46,272 nucleotides of DNA, taken from the NCBI GenBank assembly GCA_017539215.1, contig JAFYHI010000066.1:1-46272 (forward strand). Direction: 5' to 3'. The notes beneath the pieces were generated by a model that saw only the letters and a program-made list of their open reading frames with translations, made no database searches and was not told where the DNA came from. Source of the DNA: Clostridia bacterium (GTDB lineage Bacteria > Bacillota > Clostridia > Christensenellales > CAG-138). This document shows, piece by piece, positions 34,220-42,776 of the stretch (position 1 is the stretch's first letter; each line of letters begins with the position of its first letter). The translations under genes were made by a program, and so were the position numbers.

Positions 34220-35192
34220 GGGTCAAAAACAGCACGGCAAGCTTCAGCCCGCCAAACAAGCACAGCGCGAACGCCGAGGTCAAAAGCATTATGCGGCACG
34301 CGCGGGATATGTCCTCCGGCTCTGCCTCGCGCAGCGGGTCGCCTATAAAGGGCTTTTTGTGCAGTACGCCGTGATAGCTTGCGTCGCCCGCAAGCCTCAG
34401 CCCCAAAAGCCCCGCCATCACAGACTCCGTCTGGGCGGAGTTGGGGCTTGCGTGCTTTCTGCGGTCGCGTCTGAAAACGCGGAACGCTCTTTTTGCGTCA
34501 AAGCCCAGAACGCCTCCCGCCGCAAGCATTATGAGCGCAGAGAGCCTTGCGGGGATGAAGTTGAATACGTCGTCGAGCACGGCGGGGAAGAAACCGAAAT
34601 TTTTGTACGGCTCCTCAACGTAGCCCAGCATGGAGTCCATCGTGTTGACGGCCTTGTAGAGCATGCCGAGCGCACCACCGCCCAGCGCCAGAAACGTAAG
34701 CGGCGCAATTACTCCGTCCGAGGCGTTTTCCGCCACGGTCTCCACCGCCGCCTTAGCCACGCCCTCGCGGGAAAGGGCGGCCGTGTCGCGCCCGACTATC
34801 ATCGAAACGGCGTGACGTGCTTTTTCAATATCCCCGCCGTCAAGGGCTTTTTTTACCTTCATACTCTCTTTTTGAAGCGACCTTGCCGCAAGGCATTGCC
34901 AGCACATGACGCTCTCCAGCCCGAATCCCAGCCAAGGGGTCACGCGGTAACAGAGCCTTAAAAGCGCGAACGGCACAAGGAACGCCGCCGCCGCCGTGAT
35001 AAGCCAAAGCAGGCCGCCCGCCGCCTTTTCGCCCGCGGGAGTCTTGGGGAACAGGCGGCGCAAAAGCTTTTCAAGCGCCGAAATAAGCCCGCCCATAAGC
35101 ACCACGGGATGCGGCGGAAAGCGCGGATCGCCCAGCAGCATATCCATCAGCGCGCCAAGTAAAAGCGCGTAAACCGACCAGATACCGTTCAT
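34209..35192 (-). CDS. cbiB: Adenosylcobinamide-phosphate synthase CbiB
   Basis: A 327-residue integral membrane protein that attaches aminopropanol (phosphate) to adenosylcobyric acid. Signature segments are LLGALMDMLLGDPRFPPHPV near the N-terminus, AVSMIVGRDTAALSREGVAK near residue 130, ETVAENASDGVIAPL near 150, and YKAVNTMDSMLGY near 180, with about five hydrophobic helices. Its ATG overlaps the cbiJET stop (ATGA), and its end overlaps cobD, whose product supplies its substrate. Confidence 0.95.
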   Translation of the reverse strand: MNGIWSVYALLLGALMDMLLGDPRFPPHPVVLMGGLISALEKLLRRLFPKTPAGEKAAGGLLWLITAAAAFLVPFALLRLCYRVTPWLGFGLESVMCWQCLAARSLQKESMKVKKALDGGDIEKARHAVSMIVGRDTAALSREGVAKAAVETVAENASDGVIAPLTFLALGGGALGMLYKAVNTMDSMLGYVEEPYKNFGFFPAVLDDVFNFIPARLSALIMLAAGGVLGFDAKRAFRVFRRDRRKHASPNSAQTESVMAGLLGLRLAGDASYHGVLHKKPFIGDPLREAEPEDISRACRIMLLTSAFALCLFGGLKLAVLFLTHAV

Positions 35193-37162
35193 CTTCCATT
35201 AAAAGTAAATATGTACACGGGGTTTTGCGCCGTCATCAGGCGGCTTTGCCCCAGCTTCCGCGCGCGTGATACCTGCACGCACACGGCCTCCGTCCGCTTA
35301 AAGCGGGGGTCGTCCAAAAGCGCGGACAGCTCCGATACCGTCCCAAGCGTCACAGCGGCGGCCACTATCCGCACACCGGGGTTGAGCCCAAGCAGCAGCT
35401 CAACTATATCGCGGACGTTTCCGGAGCTGCCGCCTATAAAGGCGTGCGTCGGAGCGGGCAGCCCAAGGCAGGCGCCGGGCGCCTCGCCCTCTGTGATGCT
35501 TACGTTTTTAAGCCCGAATTTTGCCGTGTTTGCCCGCAGCACTTCAACGGCTTCGGGGTTTTTTTCTATCGCGTAAACCATACCCCCGGGCGATGCCGAG
35601 GCCATTTCCGCTGTGACGGAGCCCGTGCCCGCGCCAACGTCCCACGCGACCGAATCGCGCGTGAGGCCGAGCTTGCTCATTATCACCGCACGCACCTCGG
35701 ATTTTGTCATCGGCACGACCGGTCGGCCCTCTGCGCTGCGTATAAAGGTTTCGTCCGGCAGGCCGAAGGCCGCGCTCTCGGGCGTGGGGTTTTTTATCAG
35801 CACGGCGGAGAGCGGATCGAAGCCGCGCCCGCAAAGCTCATGAACGTCGGCCCTTGTAATGCGCTCGTCGGGATAGCCCAGCCTTTCGCCCACTATCGCG
35901 CGGGCTTCGCCAAGCCCCGCTTCCGCAAGCTCCCGCATGAGTCGTCCCGCGCCGTTTTCGCCGCCGACGAGTACGAAAACCGATGCGTTCGTGCGCACCG
36001 CCTGCACCGCGTTCTGCTCCCTTCCGTGCAGGCTTACGCATACGGTGCCCTCGTACGATTCGCCCGCCGCGGCGCAAAGGTATGCAAGCGAGCTTACCCC
36101 GGGCCTTACCGCGCATTCGCAAAAATCAAGCAGAGGCAATAGCTTTTTGGCCCCGCTGTAAAAGCCGACGTCGCCGCTTAGAAGCACGGCAAACCGCTCA
36201 AACTCGCGGTGGGTGCGAATAAACTCCGCTATCCTTACGGGCGACACCGCCTCGAAAACGGTCTGATCGGGGCGCGCGCATTCAAGCATCCGCGCCGCGC
36301 CTATCACGCATTCGGCGTCCGAAATCTCGCGCAGCACCGCTTCCGTCATACCCTCGCGCGGGCCGGGGCCGACGCCCGCCACGCATACGCGCTGCCTCGG
36401 CTTAAAGCCGTATCTTTTTGACAGCAGGTCTATGGCCTCTTCAAGGCTCATCCCTTCGGCGGGCTGAGCGGGCCTGCCTATCACCACCAGAACCGCGCCG
36501 GCCTCCTCTGCCGCACGGGCCTTTTCCAAAAAGCCGCCCGCCCTGCCGGAGTCCTTTGTAACGACGCAGCGCGCATCTGCAGCCGCGATCGTGGCGCGGT
36601 TCATATCAAACGAAAACGGCCCCTGCATTGCGATAATGTGCGAGGGAGCAAGCCCTGCCGCGGTACAGGCCTCTATCGAGGCAGCGGACGGCAGCACCCG
36701 GGCGAATACGCGCTCCGAAAAACCGTCGACGCCCGCAAACGCAGAGATCTCCTTTGAGCCCGTCGTCAGCAGTATGCGGCCCGAAGTGCCGTTAAGATAT
36801 TTCACGGCAGAGGCCGTATCGGGCACGCGCACGGCGTTTGCCGCCGTTTCGCCGCCGCTGCGCTCAATGCGCAGGTACTCCGTGCCCGCCGCGGCGCAGG
36901 CCGCCGAGATGTTCTCCGTCACGGCAGAGGCATAGGGGTGAGTCGCGTCAAGAACCGCGTCGAAACGCTCGCGCTTTATGAATTCCTCCATCTGCGCTTT
37001 GTCCATGCGGCCCGTCAGCACCCGCACGCCGGGCGCGGGGGACAAAAGTTCCCCGCCGTATTCGGTTGCGGCGCACACGCACACCTCGGCGTCCCGGCCG
37101 CTCAAAAACCTTTCGAGCCTTCGACCCTCGGTCGTGCCCGCAAAAACGCACAGCTTAACCAC
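35189..37162 (-). CDS. cbiJET: CbiJ-CbiE-CbiT fusion: precorrin-6A reductase and 6Y/7 methyltransferases
   Basis: A 657-residue three-domain protein covering consecutive steps of corrin synthesis. Residues 1-250 are cobalt-precorrin-6A reductase (CbiJ: VFAGTTEGRRLERFL, DATHPYASAVTENI, VTKDSGRAGGFLEK). Residues 257-460 are the C5-methyltransferase CbiE (VCVAGVGPGPREGMT, LLSGDVGFYSGAKKLL, VRPGVSSLAYLCAA). Residues 480-657 are the C15-methyltransferase/decarboxylase CbiT (PMTKSEVRAVIMSKL, AWDVGAGTGSVTAEMA, FIGGSSGNVRDIVE). CbiE-CbiT fusions (CobL) are common; adding CbiJ in front is less so. It starts with GTG 37162 immediately after the cbiH stop. Confidence 0.95.
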   Translation of the reverse strand: MVKLCVFAGTTEGRRLERFLSGRDAEVCVCAATEYGGELLSPAPGVRVLTGRMDKAQMEEFIKRERFDAVLDATHPYASAVTENISAACAAAGTEYLRIERSGGETAANAVRVPDTASAVKYLNGTSGRILLTTGSKEISAFAGVDGFSERVFARVLPSAASIEACTAAGLAPSHIIAMQGPFSFDMNRATIAAADARCVVTKDSGRAGGFLEKARAAEEAGAVLVVIGRPAQPAEGMSLEEAIDLLSKRYGFKPRQRVCVAGVGPGPREGMTEAVLREISDAECVIGAARMLECARPDQTVFEAVSPVRIAEFIRTHREFERFAVLLSGDVGFYSGAKKLLPLLDFCECAVRPGVSSLAYLCAAAGESYEGTVCVSLHGREQNAVQAVRTNASVFVLVGGENGAGRLMRELAEAGLGEARAIVGERLGYPDERITRADVHELCGRGFDPLSAVLIKNPTPESAAFGLPDETFIRSAEGRPVVPMTKSEVRAVIMSKLGLTRDSVAWDVGAGTGSVTAEMASASPGGMVYAIEKNPEAVEVLRANTAKFGLKNVSITEGEAPGACLGLPAPTHAFIGGSSGNVRDIVELLLGLNPGVRIVAAAVTLGTVSELSALLDDPRFKRTEAVCVQVSRARKLGQSRLMTAQNPVYIFTFNGR

Positions 37163-37894
37163 TTAAACCTCCCTGTAACCCCTTGGGGTCACCATGCGGC
37201 CCGCCGTCATGCGGGTTTGCGAATTGCCTATAAACACCGTGCAGAACATATCGGCGGGGTAGTCCGCAAGCTCTGCAAGAGTCATGTATTCGCGGCTCTC
37301 ACCCGCGCGCCCGATGCTGCGCGCAATGCCGCAGGGCCGGGTGCCGGGCAGCGTTTTCATAAGTATTTCACAGGCTTTTTTTAAGTGTTCGGGCCGCCCG
37401 TGGCTCGCGGGGTTGTAAAGCACAAGGGTAAGGTCCGCGTCCGCCGCCGCGGTGAGCCTGCGCTCTATAAGCCCCCATTCGGTCAGCCTGTCGGAAAGCG
37501 ACACCACGCAAAAGTCGTGCGTCAGCGGCGCGCCCAAAAGCGCTCCCCCGGAGCAGGCCGCGGTAAGCCCGGGGATCATAATGACCTCGGGCTCCGGGTC
37601 TTCCCCCCGAAGCTCCAGCACGAGCCCCGCCATGCCGTATATGCCGCTGTCGCCGGAGCAGACAAGCGCCGTCTTCCGGCCCTTTTTCGCCTCGTCAAGC
37701 GCCATGCGGCAGCGCTCCGCCTCGCGCGTCATGGGGGTCGTCAAAAATTCCTTGCCGGGGTAGTGACCGCGCACGAGATCGACGTAAACGTGATAGCCGA
37801 TTATCACCTCGGCCTCCTCAAGCGCACGGTGAGCGCGCAGAGTCATATCTTCAAAGCTTCCGGGGCCGAGCCCCACGACGTACAGTTTACTCAA
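37163..37894 (-). CDS. cbiH: Precorrin-3B C17-methyltransferase CbiH
   Basis: A 243-residue SAM-dependent tetrapyrrole methylase that methylates C17 with ring contraction. Motifs: LYVVGLGPGSFEDMTLRA at the start, IIGYHVYVDLV near residue 33, ALVCSGDSGIYGMAGL near 75, IMIPGLTAACSGGALLGAPL near 103, and YNPASHGRPEHL near 158. It begins with TTG 37894 behind GGAGG, six bases away, and overlaps cbiG by eight bases. It is of the short form, lacking the C-terminal iron-sulphur extension of some aerobic-type CobJ enzymes. Confidence 0.95.
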   Translation of the reverse strand: MSKLYVVGLGPGSFEDMTLRAHRALEEAEVIIGYHVYVDLVRGHYPGKEFLTTPMTREAERCRMALDEAKKGRKTALVCSGDSGIYGMAGLVLELRGEDPEPEVIMIPGLTAACSGGALLGAPLTHDFCVVSLSDRLTEWGLIERRLTAAADADLTLVLYNPASHGRPEHLKKACEILMKTLPGTRPCGIARSIGRAGESREYMTLAELADYPADMFCTVFIGNSQTRMTAGRMVTPRGYREV

Positions 37895-38909
37895 AACGAA
37901 CCTCCGTTTTTACAAGCGCGGCGGCAACGGTAACGCCGTTTTCCGCCGTTTTCTTTATTATCAGTTCGTCCGCGCAGAGCAGCGCGGCCCTTTCGCAAAC
38001 GTTGTCCACCCCGGTCGTTAGCTTTACGAATACTGACGGGGTGAAATCTCCCTTTACGGCGTTAAGCTCCTCTGCGGAATAAAAGCTTATATCAAGGCCG
38101 GCTTCGCGGCAGTATTCAAGCAGGCCGGCTTCGTCCCTTTTAAGGTCTATGGAGGCGGCGCTCTTCACCGCGCTAAAATCTATCCCGTGATACGTCAGAG
38201 TTTTGTCAACGGCGTATTTTATGCTTTCGGCGGGAGTCCCCCGTCTGCAGCCTATGCCAAGCACGACGCATTTGGGAACGAGCCTCAGCGTCACGTCAAA
38301 CGGAGCCGCGCTTTCGTCGGCATAGGTCAGATATATGCCGATGGCGCCGTCTTCGCCCGCATACAGGCCTTTGGGCAGGGCGCCCTTTACGTCAAAATCG
38401 GAAACAAAAGGCACGTCCCCTTCGAGTATCGCCGCCGAAACCGCCTTGGCGGCGTCTGTGCTGCTTATCGAAAAGCCCTGCGAGCTTGCCCACGAATCCA
38501 CGGAAAAGCGCCCGTTTGCGTCCGTGGCGGTGGTGATGACAGCCGTGCCGCCCAGGGCGCAGGCCAGCCGTTTTGCAAGCCCGTTCGCGCCGCCGATATG
38601 CCCCGAAAGCAGCGATATTGCAAACGCGCCCGTTTCGTCCACTACGACCACGGCGGGGTCCTCGAGCTTGCTCTTTATAAACGGCGATATGCAGCGCACC
38701 GCAATGCCGCAGGACGATACGAAAACGAGCGCGTCGGAGTCGCCGAACGCCTTGCCGTAAAGCGGGGCGGAGGGCTTGGGTATTGGCAAAAAAACGCCCC
38801 CGGCTATACGCTCCGGCGCCCACGCGCGGCAGTCGCCGCCAAGCTCCGCGATGATGCGAAGGGCGGTGTCCATGCCCTTTTTGGTGTATGCAAAGACGGA
38901 TGTTCTCAT
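37887..38909 (-). CDS. cbiG: Cobalt-precorrin-5A hydrolase CbiG
   Basis: A 340-residue enzyme that opens the delta-lactone of cobalt-precorrin-5A and releases acetaldehyde, a step specific to the anaerobic pathway. Recognisable parts are the N-terminal domain (SVFAYTKKGMDTALRI), the middle domain (ALVFVSSCGIAVRCISPFIK, DPAVVVVDETGAFAISLLSG, HIGGANGLAKRLA), and the C-terminal CbiG domain (VLGIGCRRGTPAESI, then IDLKRDEAGLLEYCRE). ATG 38909 overlaps the cbiF stop as ATGA; the longer frame into cbiF is ignored. Confidence 0.95.
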   Translation of the reverse strand: MRTSVFAYTKKGMDTALRIIAELGGDCRAWAPERIAGGVFLPIPKPSAPLYGKAFGDSDALVFVSSCGIAVRCISPFIKSKLEDPAVVVVDETGAFAISLLSGHIGGANGLAKRLACALGGTAVITTATDANGRFSVDSWASSQGFSISSTDAAKAVSAAILEGDVPFVSDFDVKGALPKGLYAGEDGAIGIYLTYADESAAPFDVTLRLVPKCVVLGIGCRRGTPAESIKYAVDKTLTYHGIDFSAVKSAASIDLKRDEAGLLEYCREAGLDISFYSAEELNAVKGDFTPSVFVKLTTGVDNVCERAALLCADELIIKKTAENGVTVAAALVKTEVRFE

Positions 38910-39658
38910 TTTGCCGTACGGAATCCGGTCGAAAAGCCGGGGTCGTAAAGGAGCGAGCGCAGGTACTCTTCTCCCATGCACCCGCCCACGATTATAAGGC
39001 TCGTTTTTTTAAGCCCGCTTTCCGCGACGGTTTCGTGGAGCGTGCCCACGGTGCAGCGAAAGATATGCTCGTCGGGCCAGGTCGCCTTGTAAACGACCGC
39101 CGCTGGGGTATCGGCGGGATAGCCGCCCGCCAGAAGCTCCGCCTGCAGCTTTTCGGTGAGCGAGGTCGAAAGGAACAGCACCATGGTGGCCCCGTGCGCG
39201 GCAAGCGAGCGTATGCTCTCCCTTTCGGGCACGGGCGTTCGTCCTGCGGCGCGGGTTATAATAACGGTCTGACTAACGCCGGGCAGAGTGTATTCGGCCT
39301 TGAGCGAGGCCGCCGCCCCGCAGAACGAGCTTACCCCCGGCGTCACGTCGTATTCTATGCCAAGCTCGTCCAGCGCGTCGAACTGCTCGCGCACGGCGCC
39401 GTATATGGAGCTGTCGCCCGTGTGCAGACGCACCGAGGTCTTGCCCGCAGCCTCGAATTTTTTTATGATTTCCAACACCTCTTCAAGCGTCAGACCGGAG
39501 CTGTCGTAAACCTCGCAGTCATCGCGGCAGTACGAAAGCAGCTCCGGGTTCACAAGCGACCCCGCCCAGATGACGGCGTCCGCCTGCGACAAAAGCCTTG
39601 CTCCGCGCACGGTTATAAGGTCGAAGGCTCCCGACCCCGCGCCTACAAAATGCACCAT
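38906..39658 (-). CDS. cbiF: Precorrin-4 C11-methyltransferase CbiF
   Basis: A 250-residue SAM-dependent methylase acting at C11. Motifs: VHFVGAGSGAFDLITVRG at the N-terminus, VIWAGSLVNPELL near residue 30, RLHTGDSSIYGAVREQ near 77, YDVTPGVSSFCGAAASL near 102, and ITRAAGRTPVPE near 130. Spacing to cbiD is a single base and its end overlaps cbiG, consistent with strict co-translation along the pathway order F, G. Confidence 0.96.
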   Translation of the reverse strand: MVHFVGAGSGAFDLITVRGARLLSQADAVIWAGSLVNPELLSYCRDDCEVYDSSGLTLEEVLEIIKKFEAAGKTSVRLHTGDSSIYGAVREQFDALDELGIEYDVTPGVSSFCGAAASLKAEYTLPGVSQTVIITRAAGRTPVPERESIRSLAAHGATMVLFLSTSLTEKLQAELLAGGYPADTPAAVVYKATWPDEHIFRCTVGTLHETVAESGLKKTSLIIVGGCMGEEYLRSLLYDPGFSTGFRTAK

Positions 39659-39659
39659 A

Positions 39660-40793
39660 TCAAACCTCCCTGAAAAAGCTCAAAAACTCACGGGCGTTTT
39701 CGGACTCGCCCAGCACGCCGTATTCCTTTGAAAACATCAACATTTCCGCCTGCATTGCGCCGCCCGCCCTCAGCCTGAGGTTGGCCGAGGCCCGCTCCGT
39801 TACGGAGCAAAGCGTGCGCCGCGCAAGGTCCGCGTCCTCTTCGCGCAGCAGCCTTACCGCCTCGTCGCAGGCGGCGCAGGCGAGTATCTTTTTTATAAGC
39901 ACGGTTCCCGCGCCCGCCGCGCCCGCGTGGGCGGCTATTATCTCCATGCGGCAATCGCCGTATTTGGAGTGCGTGTTCAGCATATTGCCGGCAAGCTTTA
40001 CAAGCTTGCCGATATGACCTATAAGAAGGACCCGGCCAAACCCGAGCGCACGGCATATATCCAGCGCGTCGCCTATGAAATTGCTCGTCTGCACGGCGGC
40101 GCCCGGGTCTATGCCGAGGCTCGTTCTGATGAACTCCGCGCCGTAATTGCCCGGGGTCAGCAGCACGCTTTCATGCCCCAGCGCGCGTTTTTGCTTAAGC
40201 TCCGTGCGTATGGTCCCGATAAGGGCGGCCTCGCTCATGGGCTCAACTATGCCGGTGGTGCCGAGCACCGATATGCCGCCTTCTATGCCAAGGCGGGGGT
40301 TAAAGGTCTTTTTCGCAAGCTCGACCCCGGCGGGTATGGATATCGTCACCTCAAGCCCCGGGCAGTCGAACAGCCGCATTACCTCCCGCACGTTTTCCTC
40401 TATCATGCGGCGCGGCACGCTGTTTATCGCGGCGGCGCCCACGGGCTGGTCAAGGCCGGGCTTTGTCACGCGGCCCACGCCAACGCCGCCGTCAATGAAT
40501 ACGCCGGGCGCGGCAGCAAGCGAAACGGCTGCGTAAACGAGCGCGCCGTTCGTCACGTCCGGGTCGTCGCCCGCGTCCTTGCGCACCGCGCATGAGGCCG
40601 TGCCGCCCTCCCATTTCGGGTCCTCGGTTTTAAGCTCCAGCACCTGCCCGCCGGGGGTCGTAAGCTTCACGCTGTCCATACGCCTTCCGGACAGCAGCAT
40701 ATACGCCGCCGCCCTTGCCGCCGCCGCCGCGCAGGAGCCCGTGGTATAGCCGAGCCTCAGCTTTTTGCCGTTTTTTTCAATGGTTTCGTTCAT
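39660..40793 (-). CDS. cbiD: Cobalt-precorrin-5B C1-methyltransferase CbiD
   Basis: A 377-residue enzyme that methylates C1 in the anaerobic pathway; it is unrelated to the tetrapyrrole methylase fold. Landmarks: LRLGYTTGSCAAAAARAA near the N-terminus, KDAGDDPDVTNGALVYA near residue 72, GVGRVTKPGLDQPVGAAAIN near 103, LGIEGGISVLGTTGIVEPMS near 165, and LLIGHIGKLVKLAGNMLNTH near 255. It marks the route as the early-cobalt (anaerobic) type. Its ATG overlaps the cbiC stop (ATGA). Confidence 0.97.
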   Translation of the reverse strand: MNETIEKNGKKLRLGYTTGSCAAAAARAAAYMLLSGRRMDSVKLTTPGGQVLELKTEDPKWEGGTASCAVRKDAGDDPDVTNGALVYAAVSLAAAPGVFIDGGVGVGRVTKPGLDQPVGAAAINSVPRRMIEENVREVMRLFDCPGLEVTISIPAGVELAKKTFNPRLGIEGGISVLGTTGIVEPMSEAALIGTIRTELKQKRALGHESVLLTPGNYGAEFIRTSLGIDPGAAVQTSNFIGDALDICRALGFGRVLLIGHIGKLVKLAGNMLNTHSKYGDCRMEIIAAHAGAAGAGTVLIKKILACAACDEAVRLLREEDADLARRTLCSVTERASANLRLRAGGAMQAEMLMFSKEYGVLGESENAREFLSFFREV

Positions 40794-41419
40794 CGCGTTA
40801 TACCGTAGAGCAGGGCGTTAACCACAGCCGCCGCCACGTTGGAGCCGCCCTTTCTGCCGCGCGCGACTATGTGCGGCACGGCGGAGGATATAATAAGCTC
40901 CTTTGATTCGACCACGTTCACAAACCCCACGGGCACTCCTATTATGAGCTTTGGGCTTATTTTCCCTTCCTTCATCAGCGCGTCCAGCGCGATAAGCGCA
41001 GTCGGGGCGTTGCCTATCGCAAAAATCAGCGGCTTTTGAAGCCCCGCCGCCTTTTCCATGGATACCGCCGCGCGGGTCACACCGCGCCGCTTCGCTTCCT
41101 CCGCCACGTCCGGATCCGACATAAAGCAGTGCGCCTCGCCGCCGAGCTTTGCAAGCGCGGCCTTGTTGACGCCCGCCTTCGCCATCTGTGTGTCGGTGAC
41201 TATGTCGCAGCCCGCGCAAAGCGCCTCCCTCGCAAGAAGGACGGCGTCCTTTGAAAACACGAGGCTGTTTGCATACTCAAAGTCCGCCGTCGTGTGTATG
41301 ACGCGCTTTATGACTGGCTCGTTCACCGGGTCGAGCCGTATGCCCTTTTCATCGAGCAGCCCGGATATTATCTCGAAGCTGCGCTTTTCTATCTCCATCG
41401 GTTTAAGCGTTTCAAACAT
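40790..41419 (-). CDS. cbiC: Precorrin-8X methylmutase CbiC
   Basis: A 209-residue mutase that moves the C11 methyl group to C12, giving (hydrogeno)cobyrinic acid. Motifs: VIKRVIHTTADFEYANSLVF with the catalytic His near residue 43, CDIVTDTQMAKAGVNKAAL near 73, FAIGNAPTALIALDALM near 130, and IIGVPVGFVNVVESKELI near 155. ATG 41419 gives the family's usual length; the frame opens much further upstream inside cbiA. It overlaps the cbiA stop by eight bases. Confidence 0.96.
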   Translation of the reverse strand: MFETLKPMEIEKRSFEIISGLLDEKGIRLDPVNEPVIKRVIHTTADFEYANSLVFSKDAVLLAREALCAGCDIVTDTQMAKAGVNKAALAKLGGEAHCFMSDPDVAEEAKRRGVTRAAVSMEKAAGLQKPLIFAIGNAPTALIALDALMKEGKISPKLIIGVPVGFVNVVESKELIISSAVPHIVARGRKGGSNVAAAVVNALLYGITR

Positions 41420-42776
41420 GGCGTTTCTCCTTTTCGGCAAGCATCGCGTTATAAAAGCCCTCGGCAAATTCGGGGTTTGCGTAAAAGTGGAGGTGGGGGA
41501 ACCCCGCATAAAGCGCAGGGCCCGCATGCACGCAGGGCCAACTGCGCCCGTCGGCCTTTGACGCGGTGAAGGCGTCCCCGCAGTCGTCAGCGTCATAGCG
41601 ATGGAATTCATGCGCCGGTATGCGCCCGCCCTTCGGGCAGAGCATGCTGCCGCGCTCCGCTTCAAGCGTGACGTAGCCGAAACGGGTCAGCCTGCCACTG
41701 TCGAAGCAGCCCCCCTTTATAAAGCCGACCATCGGAAAATCCGAGATGCGCTCGGTCAGGTACATGAATCCCCCGCATTCGGCAATGCAGGGCAGCCCGC
41801 GGCGAAGCGCGCAGCAAACGCTCTCGCGCATGGTTTCGTTCGCGGACAGCCTTTTGGCGTAAAGCTCGGGGTAGCCCCCGCCTATGTACAGCCCGTCAAG
41901 CCCGTCGGGCAGGCGCTCGTCGTCGAGCGGGCTGAAGGTGACGATATCCGCGCCCATCTTCATAAGCAGGCCGAGGCTGTCCTCATAGTAAAAGCAAAAC
42001 GCCCTGTCCCGCGCAACACCCAGCCGCACGGGCTCGCGGCGGCGCGGCGTTATCGGCGTAAAGGCAAGCTCCGGCGCCGCCTTTGAAAGGGCGAGTATGC
42101 CGTCAATGTCAAGGCTCTTTTCGGCCTGCTCCGCAAGACGGTCGAGCTTTTGTTTAAGGTCTTCTATCTCCTGGGCCGTCACAAGCCCGAGGTGGCGGCT
42201 TTCTATCGCGCAGTCGGGCATTTTGGGCAGGTACCCCATGGGCATTATGCCAAGGCGCTTTTCGATCTCGGGCGCAAGGGCGCGGTACACGCGCCCGGTG
42301 CAGTTGTTGAGTATCGCCCCGCGTATGAAGCTCTGCGGCACAAAGCTCAAAAAACCCCGTATCTGCGCCAGTACCGAGAGCGACGCGCCCGATGCGTTGA
42401 CCGTCAAAACAACGGGGGAGAGCGTCTTTTCGGCGGCGTCGTATGCGCTTGCGCGGAAAGAAGTCAGCCCCAGCCCGTCGTAATAGCCCATAACGCCCTC
42501 TATAACGGTGACGTCGCGCCCGGCGCCGTTTTCGGCAAGCAGAAAGCGCATTGTGTTCGCGTCGAAAAAGAACGGGTCGAGGTTTGAAGACGGCGCCCCG
42601 ACAACGCTCCTGTGGAACATGGGGTCAATGTAATCCGGCCCGCATTTGGCGGCGCCCGCGTCAAGCCCGCGGTTTTTAAGGGCCGTCAGCAGCGCAAGCG
42701 TCGCCGTGGTCTTGCCGCAGCCGGAGCCCGTCCCCGCAATCAGCACGCGCGGGACGGAAACGACGGTTTCATTCAT
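41412..42776 (-). CDS. cbiA: Cobyrinate a,c-diamide synthase CbiA
   Basis: A 454-residue glutamine-dependent amidotransferase acting on the a and c side chains. The synthetase domain has the P-loop LIAGTGSGCGKTTATLALL, KCGPDYIDPMFH and VIEGVMGYYDGLG. The glutaminase domain has GLYIGGGYPELYA, PCIAECGGFMYLTE with the nucleophile Cys, and EFHRYDADDCG near the C-terminus with the His. It overlaps btuD-like 42769-43860 by eight bases and precedes cbiC. Confidence 0.96.
   Translation of the reverse strand: MNETVVSVPRVLIAGTGSGCGKTTATLALLTALKNRGLDAGAAKCGPDYIDPMFHRSVVGAPSSNLDPFFFDANTMRFLLAENGAGRDVTVIEGVMGYYDGLGLTSFRASAYDAAEKTLSPVVLTVNASGASLSVLAQIRGFLSFVPQSFIRGAILNNCTGRVYRALAPEIEKRLGIMPMGYLPKMPDCAIESRHLGLVTAQEIEDLKQKLDRLAEQAEKSLDIDGILALSKAAPELAFTPITPRRREPVRLGVARDRAFCFYYEDSLGLLMKMGADIVTFSPLDDERLPDGLDGLYIGGGYPELYAKRLSANETMRESVCCALRRGLPCIAECGGFMYLTERISDFPMVGFIKGGCFDSGRLTRFGYVTLEAERGSMLCPKGGRIPAHEFHRYDADDCGDAFTASKADGRSWPCVHAGPALYAGFPHLHFYANPEFAEGFYNAMLAEKEKRHV

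Noticed and set aside
38910-38981. Longer cbiG start at 38981
   Set aside because: It would lie deep inside cbiF, while ATG 38909 gives the usual four-base overlap and the conserved N-terminus.
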